Notes under the pieces: model-generated
Told to the model about the DNA's origin: nothing
Database searches by the model: none
The model's input: the letters and a program-made list of their open reading frames with translations, nothing else
In this document: positions 33,048-45,600 of the stretch, one piece after another
Numbering within the stretch: position 1 is the first letter of the stretch
How the letters are laid out: the number at the start of each line of letters is the position of its first letter
Translations under genes and position numbers: made by a program
NCBI GenBank assembly: GCA_032718475.1
Contig: JAUCBJ010008477.1
Span: forward strand, 1 to 54,118
Reading direction: 5' to 3'
From: Nemertoderma westbladi
Taxonomy: Eukaryota > Xenacoelomorpha > Nemertodermatida > Nemertodermatidae
DNA length: 54,118 bases

Positions 33048-34690
33048 CTAGTAGGCACTCTCCCACTGCCCTCCTATACGTCCTCTTACTCTTCGCCACA
33101 CTTTCTTAGATACTACCTCTGCTGGCCTCCCCCTTAGTATGTGCGCTGGCATTAAAGGCCTCGACGACCCCCGTTCGTCCTTCGGTATACACGACGTCTG
33201 CCCATGTAATGCCCCATCGCACTCTGTTAGTCCCGCGTGCGTATGCAACACGCCTCCTAGTTTCCTGAATCCTTTATTATGTCCACCCACGGGCCTCTCT
33301 GCCCCTGGTCTAATCCTTTCACATCCTCTCCCTTTCCATCTGGTCTTCTTACTCGACCTCCCCCTTGTCAGTATGCCTCTCAACCGGACCGGCATATCTT
33401 CCGGACACTCCTCTGGACACTCCTGACACTCCACCGGACGCTCCTCCGGTTTGTCCTCCGGACATCTTGCCGTCCGCTCCTCTCTATCTCCATACCGATA
33501 CTTGCTGGGATATCCATTCTCCCCCGCCCACTCTCTAACTGTTACTTCCTCGGGTAGTACTTTTCTCTTGTTTCTTGCCACTTTCGTGCTTGTAGCTGCT
33601 GTTTCTCTACACTCTCCGGATCTGTGTCCTTCTACCACACATCGATGACATAGTCCGTTTGCGTCTGTGTAGGCTATACGATCTTGTTTGGGCAACGCTT
33701 GCCAGTGCTTACAACTCCTGGTCTTTTGGGTTCTGTCCCGATGTAATTGACATTCGAATCCTGGATTATAGCGTTTCCTGTATAGTCCTTCACGTATCGC
33801 GCGTAGGTTTATATCTACCGATTTTGTGTTTTGGCTGTCTGTACTCGGCCTACTGGGTATGTTGGGATTGTGTTTATTTGTGGTGTTATTTTTTTTCTGT
33901 CCCTGCCACGGTGTGGCCCTACTACCAGCTAACTGTGGACTAGTAGTCCCCTGTATGGCCGCGTGTGGTAGCGACTGTCCGCACGACCTGTTCTCGTCCA
34001 AGGGGTTCGATGTTCTTGCTCCTATTGGGGTATATTGTTGATATTGTGATGGGGGAATGTCACCCTGTCCCCCCCCCCCCCCCCCCCCGTCGGTATGTTC
34101 GATACTGGGGTTGATGTTAATATATTGGGGCCCATACATCTATCTGCAATAACTCTCCCCTCCCCTGGATATATGTTATGTGCCTGTGTATTATAGTCAT
34201 GCTGCTGTACCGGTACGGATATAGGCCTATCTACTTCTTGCCTACCTACCGGTATGTACTCCGCGGCTTCCGGGTTTAATCCCGTCGTTCGCGCTACCCT
34301 ATCGCCTACTCTACCTCCCCCAGCATGGCCTATAATAGTATGTGCAGTAAGGCCTACAGTATGTCCTGCAGTCTGCATGTGCCCTTTAGAACCGAAGATT
34401 AATCTTCGCGAATCTCGAATCTCCCCGCGACTACCGCACTCTCGATCGGCAGCTATATCCCGTCGGGAAGCTTCTCTTCGATCCCCACTCCTGTTCTCGA
34501 CTTCGTATCGGTACGTCCTGCACCCCTCTCTTGGCATGCGGTGCGTTTCTCCGGGGCGACGGCAATCTCCCGAAGTTCGACCCCACTGACTCCTTAACTC
34601 CATCTCTACTGTCGACGGCTCGTTATCCGTCCTCGCTCTCCTATCGTTCGCGACGACACTTCTTCTACTATCTTCTCTTCTTCTCTTCAC
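33048..34690 (-). pseudogene. Gag-like fragment E with a CCHC knuckle, broken at a homopolymer
   Basis: Two overlapping minus frames. The upstream one (34022-34690) is Arg/Glu-rich and has no ATG at its start. The downstream one (33048-34139) carries CKHWQALPKQDR and CHRCVVEGHRSGEC, a perfect C-x2-C-x4-H-x4-C knuckle in the setting typical of BEL Gag. Further on are PEE/CPE-rich words and a basic tail. The frames meet at a run of 20 C (34069-34088; poly-G on the coding strand), where both encode poly-Gly. No protease, RT or LTR is attached. I read it as a Gag remnant, BEL most likely, though other retroelement Gags also carry one CCHC. Confidence 0.6.
34069..34088. repeat. 20-nt C homopolymer (poly-G in Gag E sense)
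   Basis: It sits exactly where fragment E changes reading frame. Homopolymers of this length mutate fast and are read poorly by sequencers. Similar G runs occur at 9259-9277 in the leader of element A. Confidence 0.95.
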
Positions 34691-34880
34691 AGTGCAGTAT
34701 TCCCGCTCGTGAGCACTAATATATATTGCACTAATCTACTAAATAATCGCTAAAATAACATTCTACTAAATAAAATTAAAGAAAACGATTATAATAAAAT
34801 TACATAATAATACATACATAAATATAAAATAATAAAAACAAATATAAAATAATATAGTCACACACCCACTCCAGACGCTG
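34691..34880. other. AT-rich spacer at the 3' break of element C
   Basis: Mostly AATATAAAATAATAAA-like words; no gene. Element C coding sequence stops at 34881 before any integrase, so its 3' part is missing here. Confidence 0.6.
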
Positions 34881-36158
34881 TTACGTTGGGGAGTCCCTAG
34901 ATGTTTGTTGGATTAGGGAGGTGGTCGTGGGAAGAGTATCTTGCCTTCCATAGTTTCCGGAGAGTTCTCTGTCTCTTTCCAGTAAACATAAACGACCAAC
35001 TGGGCGATTGAGCAGCTGTGTCTCGAAGACAATTCCAGGTTTCCTCTTCGTCCTGGAATAGTGACAATAGAAACATCGCTTCAAATACACGACGGCCTTA
35101 CAAAGCCGATTCCAGGATCTATAGTGGTCCATCGCTCCCGGCAGGAGAGGTGAGAGTCCCTGCGAGACATCTGGTGTTCCAGATCTCCAGTCTCTCTCTC
35201 TGATCTCCACAACAGATCGGTTCGCGGTGGGGGAGTTTAGATCCACAGTGTCGTCCCTGGCAATGTGTAGTACAGACAGATCTATCACGGGTTTAAATAA
35301 CCTTGATTTACTCGTCCGGGTTTTAGGTTTGACTTTCTCCGCTCCCTTGGCTTGTCTAATCTCAGCCGTGGTAAGATGGGGAGGCCATTCATCTTCTTTA
35401 CTTAGGAAGTCGGGTCCACCTAACCAGTCTGGAGTATCTGTCAGTTCTTGAGGAGTTGCTCCTCTGGAAGCGATGTCGGCTAGATTAATCGTCTCGGGGC
35501 AATGTCTCCATTGATCTACATTGGAGTTAATATCGTCATTATCTGAGGAGTATGGTGTTCTCTCAGTTGGGTCATCTACCTCACTGCTCTCCGCTTCCCA
35601 TTCACTTACTTGGTATACCCGTTCTTTTGGTAACCTTTCCATGAGAGTTCTATGGGAAGGGCCAGTAAAGTACCAACCTACTCTAGTTCTTCCCGCATAG
35701 GCTTGTAGTGGTTGCGGTTGAGCAGGCCATTTCTCCAATGTCTCAAGCGCCTCATGCGCATTTTGGCCGATGAGTATTTGCACTCCAGGGTAGTCTGTGT
35801 TGAATCTAGGTATCTTAAGCTGCTGGGTGAAATCGTCCTCATCCCAGTTATAAGGTTCTACTTGGCTGGTAGCGAAGTTCTTTATCGCCACCATTTTTAC
35901 TGACCTTATACTGTGTTCTCCTAGTTCATCCTGGGGGGTGGACAACGCACCTACATAATAATCTGCTATTACTGTAGATTTCCAAACCTGCATAATTCCT
36001 GACATGTTTAACTTAGTTCAGAACTTGGGTTGTCCAGCAAAGATGTCTTCGGCTAGTTCTTTGTCGATTAATGTTCCTGTGCTACCGGAGTCAAGGAGGG
36101 CGTTCACTATATAACTCCTTTCAGGTCCGTGGACCCTCAACTGCACTACGGGAAATTC
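34881..36158 (-). pseudogene. Element C protease joined to RNase H tail; reverse transcriptase deleted
   Basis: Starts with VVQLRVHG and ALLDSGSTGTLID (retropepsin active site) and continues through an in-frame TGA near 36012 and WKSTVIADYYVGALSTPQD to TDYPGVQILIGQNAHEALE. After VYQVSEWEAESSEVDD the frame jumps directly to DQWRHCPETINLADIASRG, the end of RNase H. The whole RT, present in B between 15067 and 16152, is absent. It then reads LGGPDFLSKEDEWPPHL and YRSWNRLCKAVVYLKRCF and stops before the integrase. This is an internal-deletion derivative. Confidence 0.87.
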
Positions 36159-37031
36159 TCAGATTCCTACATTGGAAGTTGGTGCTTTCCAAGATGGTTG
36201 TCGGTCAGAAGTAGTTAGGGGGAGCTCGCTGTCGGTGTCCTTTTCATACGTAAGTGCTCGATACACTGCGGTATTTATCAGGTAACAGGATTCGTTTTCG
36301 TCGGAGAATTCGTCCGTATAGAATCCTTCCATCTTAGAACTTTGGTCAGTGTCGTTCACATCACTGAATTGGACATGTAGTTCGGACTCACTTACCTGAC
36401 TCGGGCTGTTTCTTTCGAATTCAGTGTGCAACAAGATATGATGTTTTGCGCCGCACTTTGCACACCTTGCGTCGGAGTAACAGGTTCGCCGTTGGTGTCC
36501 TCGTCTGAGGCAATTATAACACAACCGCTTATCCCACATGACTTCACGTCTATCCTTTAGTGATTTCCTCAGGAATTCATCACACGCACTTAAACGGTGG
36601 GGCCCGTCGCACAGCACACATTTTGGTTTGATGTTACTTACCTTACTTTGGGTAACGTTGTGCACACTCGTTCTTTCCTCGGGCTTTCTTCCATGAATTC
36701 TCTTAGGAGACGTAGGAGGAGTTTTTCTTACCTGTTCTCTCCTGTCATTGGTTCGAGACTTGAATTTACTTACGTCCTTAGGCGCTGTGTTGTCATAGTA
36801 AGATCTTTCAGTGTCTTTCCCGCTGTCTTCCTCTTGAGAAGCCTGGGTTTCGCCGTCGTCTGTATAACACACTGGTATTACCTTTCTCCTAGAAACGGGT
36901 TTCTCACTTACCTTATTTTCCGGTGTCTTCTCTCTGGACTGCTTTAGGAGCTGTAATTTTACCTCTCCATCTAAGAATGACATGAGATCAGCCATGGTAG
37001 GGTCTCTTCGTTGTTGTTCCATCATATACAC
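36159..37031 (-). pseudogene. Element C nucleocapsid region of Gag
   Basis: Carries CVLCDGPHRLSAC, CYNCLRRGHQRRTC and CAKCGAKHHILLH, three knuckle-like motifs spaced as in BEL Gag, then an acidic YTDEFSDENESCYLINTAVY segment. It ends at a TGA (36159-36161) that replaces an Arg codon found in element B, and the same frame continues into the protease. It is one frame off from the upstream gag core: about 10 extra bases near 37030, repeating GTGTTTAGTG-like sequence, cause the shift. Confidence 0.85.
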
Positions 37032-38040
37032 TAAACACTAATAACACTTTCTTGTCCCAGCGTGTACCTACTCCACCCTTTGGCAAAGCAGATGCTACGG
37101 CTCCAATAACCATAGAATTCTGGTATTCATGAGACTTACCCAACCAGTCTAATTGTCTACAGATCTCCTGAATTTCATCGGAAAACTCTATAATCCCGCT
37201 GCTACGAAACTTTCGGGGTGCCATTAATTTCGCATGCAAATACCTAGCTATGTTAGTCCTATTACCATACCTGATGTTTAGTGTATCCCAAACTTGTCTT
37301 AATCCATCTGGATGTCCAATAAACTTTAATGCCATTAACTTGGGAGATCCTTCCAAGCACTCGATGAGGAATCTAAGTTTCTCTCCGTTAGATAGTACAG
37401 AGTTCTGTATATTATCTTTGTAATATTCATTAAAAGGTAACCATTTCATCTCATCTCCATTGAACTTGATGATCTCTCCTACCTTTACCGCTTGATGGGC
37501 TTCGGTCCTAGCCATTTGACGCGTAAAACTTTCTTGGGCCATCGTGTTATTTAATATCGAGTTATCGGTATATAAATTTCTCGGATTAATATCAAGTCTA
37601 TATGGAATATCATTGTCAACAGGTTTATAATTACCCTTAATAGGGTTTACTATAGGAGTTTCTACTTCACTAGCAGTATAGATGCGTGTAGGCTCCACAC
37701 CTTGCGCATGAAATACTTCAGACCTAACAGGTTGACACATTGTTACAGGGGTTGGTGGTATACCCTTTTGTATATTTACCAATTTATCGCGTTCTAACGC
37801 GATACTCTGTTGCACTTTTTGCAACTCTAACCTACTTTCCCTTACTGTGCCCTTGAACTGCTGAACAGTTCCTTCCATCTCCCGGACCTGCTGAGAGGAG
37901 CACTTACGGTGTTCCCTCAGCTGCCCGAGCAGGAGACCCATCTCCCGTCGTCCCTCTGCTACCCACTCGACCGCCGAAGCGGGAGTCGCCAACGTAGTAG
38001 CGGGCGAGCGAGAGACGACGGGCGATAAATTCTTGATATC
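36988..38040 (-). pseudogene. Element C gag core (DUF1759-like)
   Basis: Reads IIKFNGDEMKWLPFNEYYKD and FLIECLEGSPKLMALKF, the DUF1759 pattern of a folded Gag core. It continues in frame from the coiled-coil part upstream through a single TGA at 38041-38043. A short coiled coil (RESRLELQKVQQSIALERDK) precedes the core. It ends by frameshift near 36988, with a run-on tail. Confidence 0.87.
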
Positions 38041-39222
38041 TCACTCGGCGTCCAGGACGGGTTCGGACTCGTGAACAGTCCTACTGGGCACAGGTAGTTT
38101 AGTACTGTGCAAAGGGAATTTAGAGGTAGGTTCTGGGAGTACAGGTGTCTCTATCACCGAAGGGGTGGCTTCGAGAACAGGCCTAATTATTTCAGGCTCA
38201 TCTACTATAGTAGGGAGTCTATCTATTTTAATTATTTGGTCTGTGGGTTCTGTACTACCTAAGTCTGTGTTAGTTAGTTGCCTTCTAACAGCTGGGGGCA
38301 AATCAGGCAATTTCTGATGGTGGGACATTCTTCTACGTCTGCTTAGACGAGATCTATTTCCTCCGCCTTCAGGATCGGTGGTATCGCCTTCATCAGATGA
38401 TGTATATCCCTGTCTTTTGGGAGTAGATCGACTCATCATCTGCATTTGACTAGCTGTTAACTGTTTATTTATGCAGTCTTGATTCTCTTGAATATTTTCC
38501 AACTCTAGTTTGGTGGTCTCTTCAGATGCTCTTCGTTCTGCTTCTGCCACTGCTCGCTTTCTTTCCGCTTCTGCCACTGCCACTGCCGCTTTTCTTTCCA
38601 CTTCTGCCGCTGCCTCTGCCGCTTTTCTTTCCGCTTCTACCGCTTTTCTTTCCGCTTCTGCCTCTGCTGCTGCCGCTGCTGCTATCTTTCTGTCTTCTAT
38701 ACGTTTTTTCTTTACTTGTTCTTCTTGGACTCTAGCGATGCGGAGGCGTTCATCAAATTTAGCTTGGTTCGCAGCTAAAATTTCCACATCGATTGCATCC
38801 AACACAAGCTTGGTTCCTTCACTATTAGGGCGAAGTCCAGACAGCCGTCTCCTCAACTCTTCGTCACCTAGAAATCGTTGATAGTCTGACAGATAGATGT
38901 CAATAACATCCCTCTTATGCGGTTTTTCTGCTGTCACTTCACTTTCCACTTGGGAAAAGGTAGCGTCTGTTGATTCTCCATGGGTTGAGCGCTCAGCCAG
39001 CAGAGATTTCCACTGGGCAGTTCCTTGAACTTTGAGACTCACCCGCTGAAACCAAGTCTTTACGGCAACTTGCAACGACGTGTCTTGTCTTCTTTTCGAA
39101 GCCTCCTCAAAGGCCGATAAGATTAGTCTGATTCTTAGAATTCTTTCTCTAACTTGATAAAGCAGCTCTCCCTGCTCTTGAGGTCCTTGGGGTTGTCGAA
39201 ACAGTTGTTCCTGGTTACTTTA
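38041..39222 (-). pseudogene. Element C Gag N-terminal coiled coil
   Basis: An Ala/Glu/Lys/Arg heptad-like stretch (AEAERKAAEAAAEVERKAA) about residues 120-200 follows an N-terminal domain with IYLSDYQRFLGDEELRRRL. The frame is open up to a TAA at 39220-39222, but I find no ATG between that stop and the coiled coil, so the start codon is lost, spliced or lies beyond a rearrangement. The ending TGA at 38041 lies in frame with the gag core. Confidence 0.82.
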
Positions 39223-39268
39223 CTTTACTTGATTACCGTTATTTAAGCAGTAGTCCAACTGACATTAA

Positions 39269-40105
39269 CCCTATTCCACCTGGGCTCTTTTGTCCGAGAT
39301 TCCACCTGGGGTTGGGCATAATATGCCCAACAGTTTATTATACACTAAAAAGTAATGATAATTTTATCAAAACTTTCCAAATTTTCGCAGGTTTATAGAA
39401 AAATATATAATGCATCTGTTCTGAGTTTTATATATTCATAATTTAAAATAATATATCCATATAAATTAATTATCATGAAGATAACCCATTAGTAAAAAGA
39501 TGAGATAATACTCCTCCCAACACCACTGTCTGCCTAACTCTGCCAGACATCCCAAGTGATAATTTTGCTTGCAGGGGTGCTGTTATTGAATAGATTTATT
39601 CACCTCTGTTTATGTCTGCTGTATTACATTAGGAATATACTGGGTTCAATGGTGGTTGTTGTTTTATCCTAGTAGACTTATTGCTTGCTTATCTGTCAGT
39701 TTAGTATTTTGTTATTAAAAAATAATGTGATTGATGTGTACTAATCCAAGCAGTAGACAATCTCATGTTTGAATTCAACTTTACAACCCAGCCAAATGAA
39801 TGTCCTGGACCGTAATTGGTTGTATTCTAGCTTGTTAACCAGGGGAACTATCCAACCAGAGATTATCTTTTCTACCAGTTAGGCTAATAAAGATATTATA
39901 ATAAAAAAATGTGACTATGATATGAAAAACACACCATAGCACAAAAAGTATAAATGATGAAAAAAATATTTTGTAACCATCAGAAAGCCAATTAAATTCT
40001 AGGAAAAGTCAATGAATTTCATAATAATACATAAAAATCATCATCATGAATTTCAAAAAATAAAAAGTGTTGGGCAGATTCTGCCCAACCCCAGGTGGAA
40101 TAGGG
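39269..40105. mobile_element. piggyBac-type MITE (837 bp)
   Basis: Flanked by TTAA on both sides (39265-39268 and 40106-40109), the hallmark piggyBac target. Ends are inverted: CCCTATTCCACCTGGG at the left, CCAGGTGGAATAGGG at the right. Just inside are short palindromes (GTTGGGCATAATATGCCCAAC left; GTTGGGCAGATTCTGCCCAAC right). The left end also holds a second copy of the ATTCCACCTGGGG word. There is no transposase, so it would depend on one elsewhere. It lies in the 5' region of element C, so it inserted after C. Confidence 0.93.
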
Positions 40106-40109
40106 TTAA

Positions 40110-41521
40110 GACCTAATTGTTGTAAGACAGGCCTACTATTTTATAAATTGGTTTGAGTTGATTTATAATATATATACCCGTATAATGGGTTTTTTGTCAA
40201 TATTTGAAATAAATGTTATTATTTCTGGGAAAGAGTCACCGCACAGAAGCTGTACGCTCTCAGTGAAGTGCTACTTGTTGGACACTAAAACAAATAATTA
40301 TAATTTACCTAAGTTACTTAATAATACAAATTACGTACAATTCGGGGTGAGATTACAATCTCTAAATAAACACAAAAATTACACGTACGAATTTTTAGGG
40401 TAATTTTACAAGAAGTCTACAAACCAGCCTAACAAAGGGTTAGAATATCTGGTTATTACAACGGACAGGATACTACGGTATTTGAAAATAATAAGCAGTA
40501 GTAAATATACTGCGTTGTCCAGATAGGAAAAATACCACCGTCTGACGACTTATAGCCGTATCGCTATAAGTACTACGTTATGTTTCATGGAGTGTTCCTA
40601 CCTAGAAGTTAATTACCGCGGCCTACCAGAGCCAACGTGCCTATTAACCACTTTACAACACGAATATACTGCCTACACACTAATTACCTTCGGAAAGCAC
40701 TGCACACTAAACCCTAAATTAGGTACAAGTACTTATACAACAAATAACCAGCCGTTAGAAATACTTGTACAGCTAAAAGAACCACGGTATCTGCCGGAGT
40801 GACCGGAGCATAAAATCACCAGTCTTTACCTACGCCTAACAGCCCTGATGTAGTACCGGAGTTAATTTAACTATAACGGTATATATAACACGCACAATTA
40901 CTGTAGGAATAAACTTGGGGGTATGAATGTTGCGAATAATCGCATAAACTCTGAATAATAAATATTACGCTACCCTTACAGACTATACAAACAAAATACA
41001 GACCAAACGCTGGCAGACTACTATCAAGCCTAAATAAACTACAGTATATGCAGACTCCGAAATGGTTAGTTAGTATGTGTTCTAACCGAGTAGTACGACT
41101 TATTCTTTCAGGGGGATTTACCTTACAGCTCTGGAAGCCCACCACATCCCTAACTAGTACTTTATCGGACATACACTCTACACACACTGCAATCTCTTCA
41201 GACTTAACAACAGTCAGACAACACTCCAGCCTACAAATTATCTGTACAATCTGAGCAGGCTTACACGTCTTCTGCTCAATATTAACTTACAGATAAATAA
41301 AACTGACAGAAATAAATAAGCTCCAAAAGAAACAAGGGGTGTACAGTCCCTAATCTCTTAAACAGCCTACCGGTATACAATATCACAATCGAAATAATAC
41401 TAGTACCTGTACTGCGGTAAGTACCAGTTCGGGTGGTTAGGCAGTTAGGCCTAATGGTTACCGGTCGACCGGTACTTTGCCTTTATTGCTTACGTTGCAA
41501 TAAAGAACTTATAACTGTTAT
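40110..41521. other. Probable 5' leader of element C, no genes
   Basis: AT-rich sequence between the MITE and the long LTR. It has short frames only and no conserved motif I recognise. Its length, with the MITE removed and the part up to 39222 added, gives a leader of about 1.5 kb, comparable in style to the 2.4 kb leader of element A. I see no TGG primer site directly next to 41522. Confidence 0.45.
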
Positions 41522-42651
41522 TGTTCGCGCTTTCAGACCTTTAGCAGTTTAACCTGCCAAATTTAGGTGTCTTCTAGGTTATAAATCGACTTTAGCCTAT
41601 GACGAGTATTGGATACACTACATTAGCCGAAGCCAGCCTAGCCGCAACCATTCACCCGCTGGATATACCCGGGAGACTGGATTCGGATGCTCTGACATTA
41701 TTGCGGTGTAGGCCTACTGTATTATTCGATTGATCGTTAATATATAATCTCTGACAAATATTATTCACTTTCGGGAAATATCAACAGTTCCTTTAGTACG
41801 TGGCGCTCTAAGTATGAAAACAGAGTTATGATTTACACTAAACACAACGGGATGGCTATTGATTCATGTATAAAGCGCATTCTTTAGGAGATGCTTTGTT
41901 ATCTATCACACTCATGCACAATACCGCACAATGCTGCACACCAATCTGCCGACCTTCACTAATTTTAATCACATATAAAGAGAACAGCAACCGACACATG
42001 TAGTGCCTATGAAATAGCATTAGATTCACTCCAAAACCAATATAATGTAAGTCGCAATTGCTATATGTAACCGGTCTCTTACCTTCAGTATATCAAGGAG
42101 ATTGGGGTTTTATGATTATTTATCGATATTATCCAAATATAATAATATTCTATCAACTGATACAATTAATAACCGACAGTAAATAGCATTAAAATAATGC
42201 GGTGAAAGGTCTTAATGCATTGAGTTATATCGTGATGTACTGTGTTGCGGTTTGATAACAGTTATACGTTTCTATGATCAAAGCCTACTAATGTTTGGCT
42301 AAAGCCTGAAACACAGAATAATTCCACAGCGGGTCTTCTGGCATCAGGAAAAATACACACTGACTGAATTGCGTGAGTTTCTGTATACAATGTCCAACAC
42401 AGAGTGAAAATCGCTCTGATTGGTCGACCGAACAAAGAACAAGGGAAAAGTTACACATGTACATATCAGCTGATAGATGTCGTCATCTTGAACTACACTG
42501 TATCAAGAGTATTTGGCGTATTGCGACATAAAATTGCTAGTTATGTCCGCTAAAGTACACATACAGAAGAAATGGATTTTTATGTCCACTAAAACACCTA
42601 CAGAGTACTTTGCGGGGAAAATAACTAGCTAGATCCGCAAAAGCCTTTACA
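41522..42651 (-). mobile_element. LTR related to the solo LTR, probably the 5' LTR of element C
   Basis: Inverted homologue of 16475-17583. On the minus strand it begins TGTAAAGGC and ends GCGCGAACA. The U3 start is longer: three imperfect copies of a word close to TATGTCCGCTAAAG lie at 42537-42651, where the other copy has one. A TATA-like TTTATATG lies near 41975 on the minus strand. Flanks (GTTAT and GCCAA) do not match, so it is not a simple solo LTR. Its orientation fits element C to its left. Confidence 0.75.
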
Positions 42652-45600
42652 GCCAATTTTTCAAAAAGGGCATGTTGTTGATGTGAGGTTGGGTGATTAC
42701 AATTGCTTTCACCCAGGCAATCTCTAGAACGGCCATTGTTATACTTTTTACCAAAGATTTCACGGTCTGGTGGTCTGTCTGAATCTTTGTCTGAGTATTT
42801 GTCCGGGTCCCCCTCTGGGTCTTTATCCGGGTCCCTGTCCGGGTTCCAGTCTGGATACCTGTCCGGATCCCTGTCCAGGTCCCTGTCTGAATACCTACCT
42901 GGGTTCCTGTCTGGATACCTGCCCGGATACCTGTCCGGATCCCTGTCCGGGTCCCTGTCTGAATACCTACCTGGGTTCCTGTCTGGATACCTGCCCGGAT
43001 CCCTGTCCGGATCCCGGTCCGGGTCCCTGTCTGAATACCTACCTGGGTTCCTGTCTGGATACCTGCCCGGATCCCTGTCCGGATCCCTGTCCGGGTCCCT
43101 GTCTGAATACCTACCTGGGTTCCTGTCTGGATACCTGCCCGGATCCCTGTCCGGATCCCTGTCCGGGTCCCTGTCTGAATACCTACCTGGGTTCCTGTCT
43201 GGATACCTGCCCGGTTCCCTGTCCGGATACCTGCCCGGTTCCCTGTCCGGATACCTGCCCGGTTCCCTGTCCGGGTCTCTGTCTGAATATCTACCTGGGT
43301 TCCTGTCTGGATACCTGCCCGGTTCCCTGTCCGGATACCTGCCCGTATTGCTTCGACTTGCAGGTCGATTGACACCCGTGGGATTACTAGTAGTATCAGA
43401 CTGTCTTAAGGGTGGCCTACTTACTGACATTGAGTCCCCTGATTTTCTTGGGGTCTGCTCAGTGTAACATTTAGACCATTGATGCGTTTCTCGTGGTTTA
43501 ACATAAAAATCACAGTCCCGCGGTCCTCGCGGTAAACAAAAAGGTTCTGAAGTAACATTAACTTGTCTATTATCAGTTGTTTCTGCCTTTTTTGGCAGAG
43601 GATATGGATTTCTCACTGTTTGATATGCACTCGCTGCACATGGTAAGTGTATCTGGGGTGTCCCGGGAATATGAAATGAACCTTTTTTTCGAATATCTGG
43701 AATGTAATAGCTTGGCTGCTCATGCAAGAACATACTACCCCTATGGTGCGTATTACCCCTAACTTCATTGTTCTCTGTAAATGAGGATTCAACCTTAATC
43801 CGTCTACTTGCTGCACCTGGCGCATTGTGTTTTGGCACAGTTGGGGTTACTATTTGTTGCGTTAAAAGGTTAATAGCCTCTTTAACGGAAGTTACTGCAT
43901 CCTCTAGCTGCTGTTGAGTAACCGGATTCTCGGGGATGGAAGTCATATTATTGTTATTACTTGAAGATTGTGGATGTACAACTTGACGCCGGAAGATTCT
44001 AGTCCTGTGTGGTTCCAACGCAATTGAATCAGCTGATTCATCAGGTGATTCTTCTGTGTCAGTCCTAATTACCTTACACTCGTCACTAAATATCAGTTTC
44101 ATCCTGTCTATGTGTCCTTTAGGGTGGATCGTTTTAGTTTCAGAAGGGATAGAACAATCCTTAAAAACAACAGGTATGCTGGCTGTCTTTTCTGCTGGTA
44201 ATGGATGGTTATTAGGTGTGGATCTAAGGGGAGGGGGAAATGTTGAATAGTCATTACTAATTAGGGGTATAGATCGGACTGGTTTAATTGAAGGTACAAC
44301 ACCTAGACCTGCCAATTTGTCCGAAACTACGTCTGTACAATTCAATATTTCTGCTTGCTGACGACATTCTTCCACCTGTAGCTGGTGGTGCACAGTCTGA
44401 ATATCCATTGCATCTTCAAACTGACGTATGCGATCATAAATATCACTTCTCCTTCGACTTTCTACCACTCTAGCTTGTTCAGCCTGTTCCACGCGTTTCA
44501 ACTGTTTCTCTGCATTCTCTGTGAGAAGAATAGCTTCCCGTCTTGCGTCTTCAGCCTGCTGGGTAGTCTTCGAAATCATGCGGTTGGCTTCTATTGCTGT
44601 GTCTGCAACCTGACGCTTGGCTTCCTCTATGCATGCTTTTGCTTGTTCTGACATAAGTTCATTTTGAACATGGGTTTTTTCTCTCTCTATTTGATGAGAC
44701 AAGCGCAAAGTTTCTTCCGCTTGTCTTTTAGCTAATACAGCCATATAAGCATCTGCTATTCTTCTCAGTTTAGATGACTTAGAAGACTTATTATCAGATC
44801 TCTGAGAGTGTAATGACATATCAGTAGTTACTTTACCAATACTACTAGCAACTGATTCTAATGTACCTCCCTCAAGCCGGTGCTTTTGCAAAGGAAAATT
44901 AAGTAATTCAGAATGCCCTACATTTTCTAAACTGGTTTGATGGGTCATTGTTTGTTCAAGGTCTGACCTCAATATCGAGGACAATGGATAGTTATCCCAC
45001 TGCATATTAGACATGCGAGACTGGGAAGAGTTTACCGGACTTCGGATCACTCTAGGAACACACACAGTCGCACTAGGCACACACACATTACTGGCAGATA
45101 CCTTGTCATACACCTGAATTAAACTATCCCTAAATTCCCGATACTTATATTCATTCGTTACAAACTTATTTTTGGCCCGTTGGTACTCACCGAAGGTTCC
45201 TTGAGTTTCTAAGAAATCAATTTGCTGTTTATATAACTTGGTAATTGATTGCCACCTAGATTCTAAACGTGCAAGATTCCTATCAATGTTGTCTAAAGAC
45301 TTACCTGTTTTGGGAAATCTTGCTTGGGCTTCCAACTCAAATATTCCAACGTCTAAATGGTGATAGAATTGACCAAGTTGGCGGTTGATGGTGGCTATAT
45401 CCACAGCAGGGATTTCTTTTGTTGTTCTAGACTTTGTTCTAGAACTACGAGTTATTCCGATTAATGTGTCACGAGTTTCGTGGACGGCACTTTGCTCACT
45501 GCCAATAGCACAGTGAGAGTTCTCGTTCTCACCAAGTGAGATGATGTTGTGGACAGGATATGAGTTTACTGGCAGCTGCCCAATGGGCTCTGTTTCATTT

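Noticed and set aside
41517-42656. Second solo LTR
   Set aside because: Flanks GTTAT and GCCAA differ, so there is no target duplication as expected for a solo LTR.
42703-43467. Plus-strand frames opposite ORF D repeats
   Set aside because: Repeat shadow; the ORF D frame extends over 1000 codons with coiled-coil sequence, the plus frames only cover the repeat.
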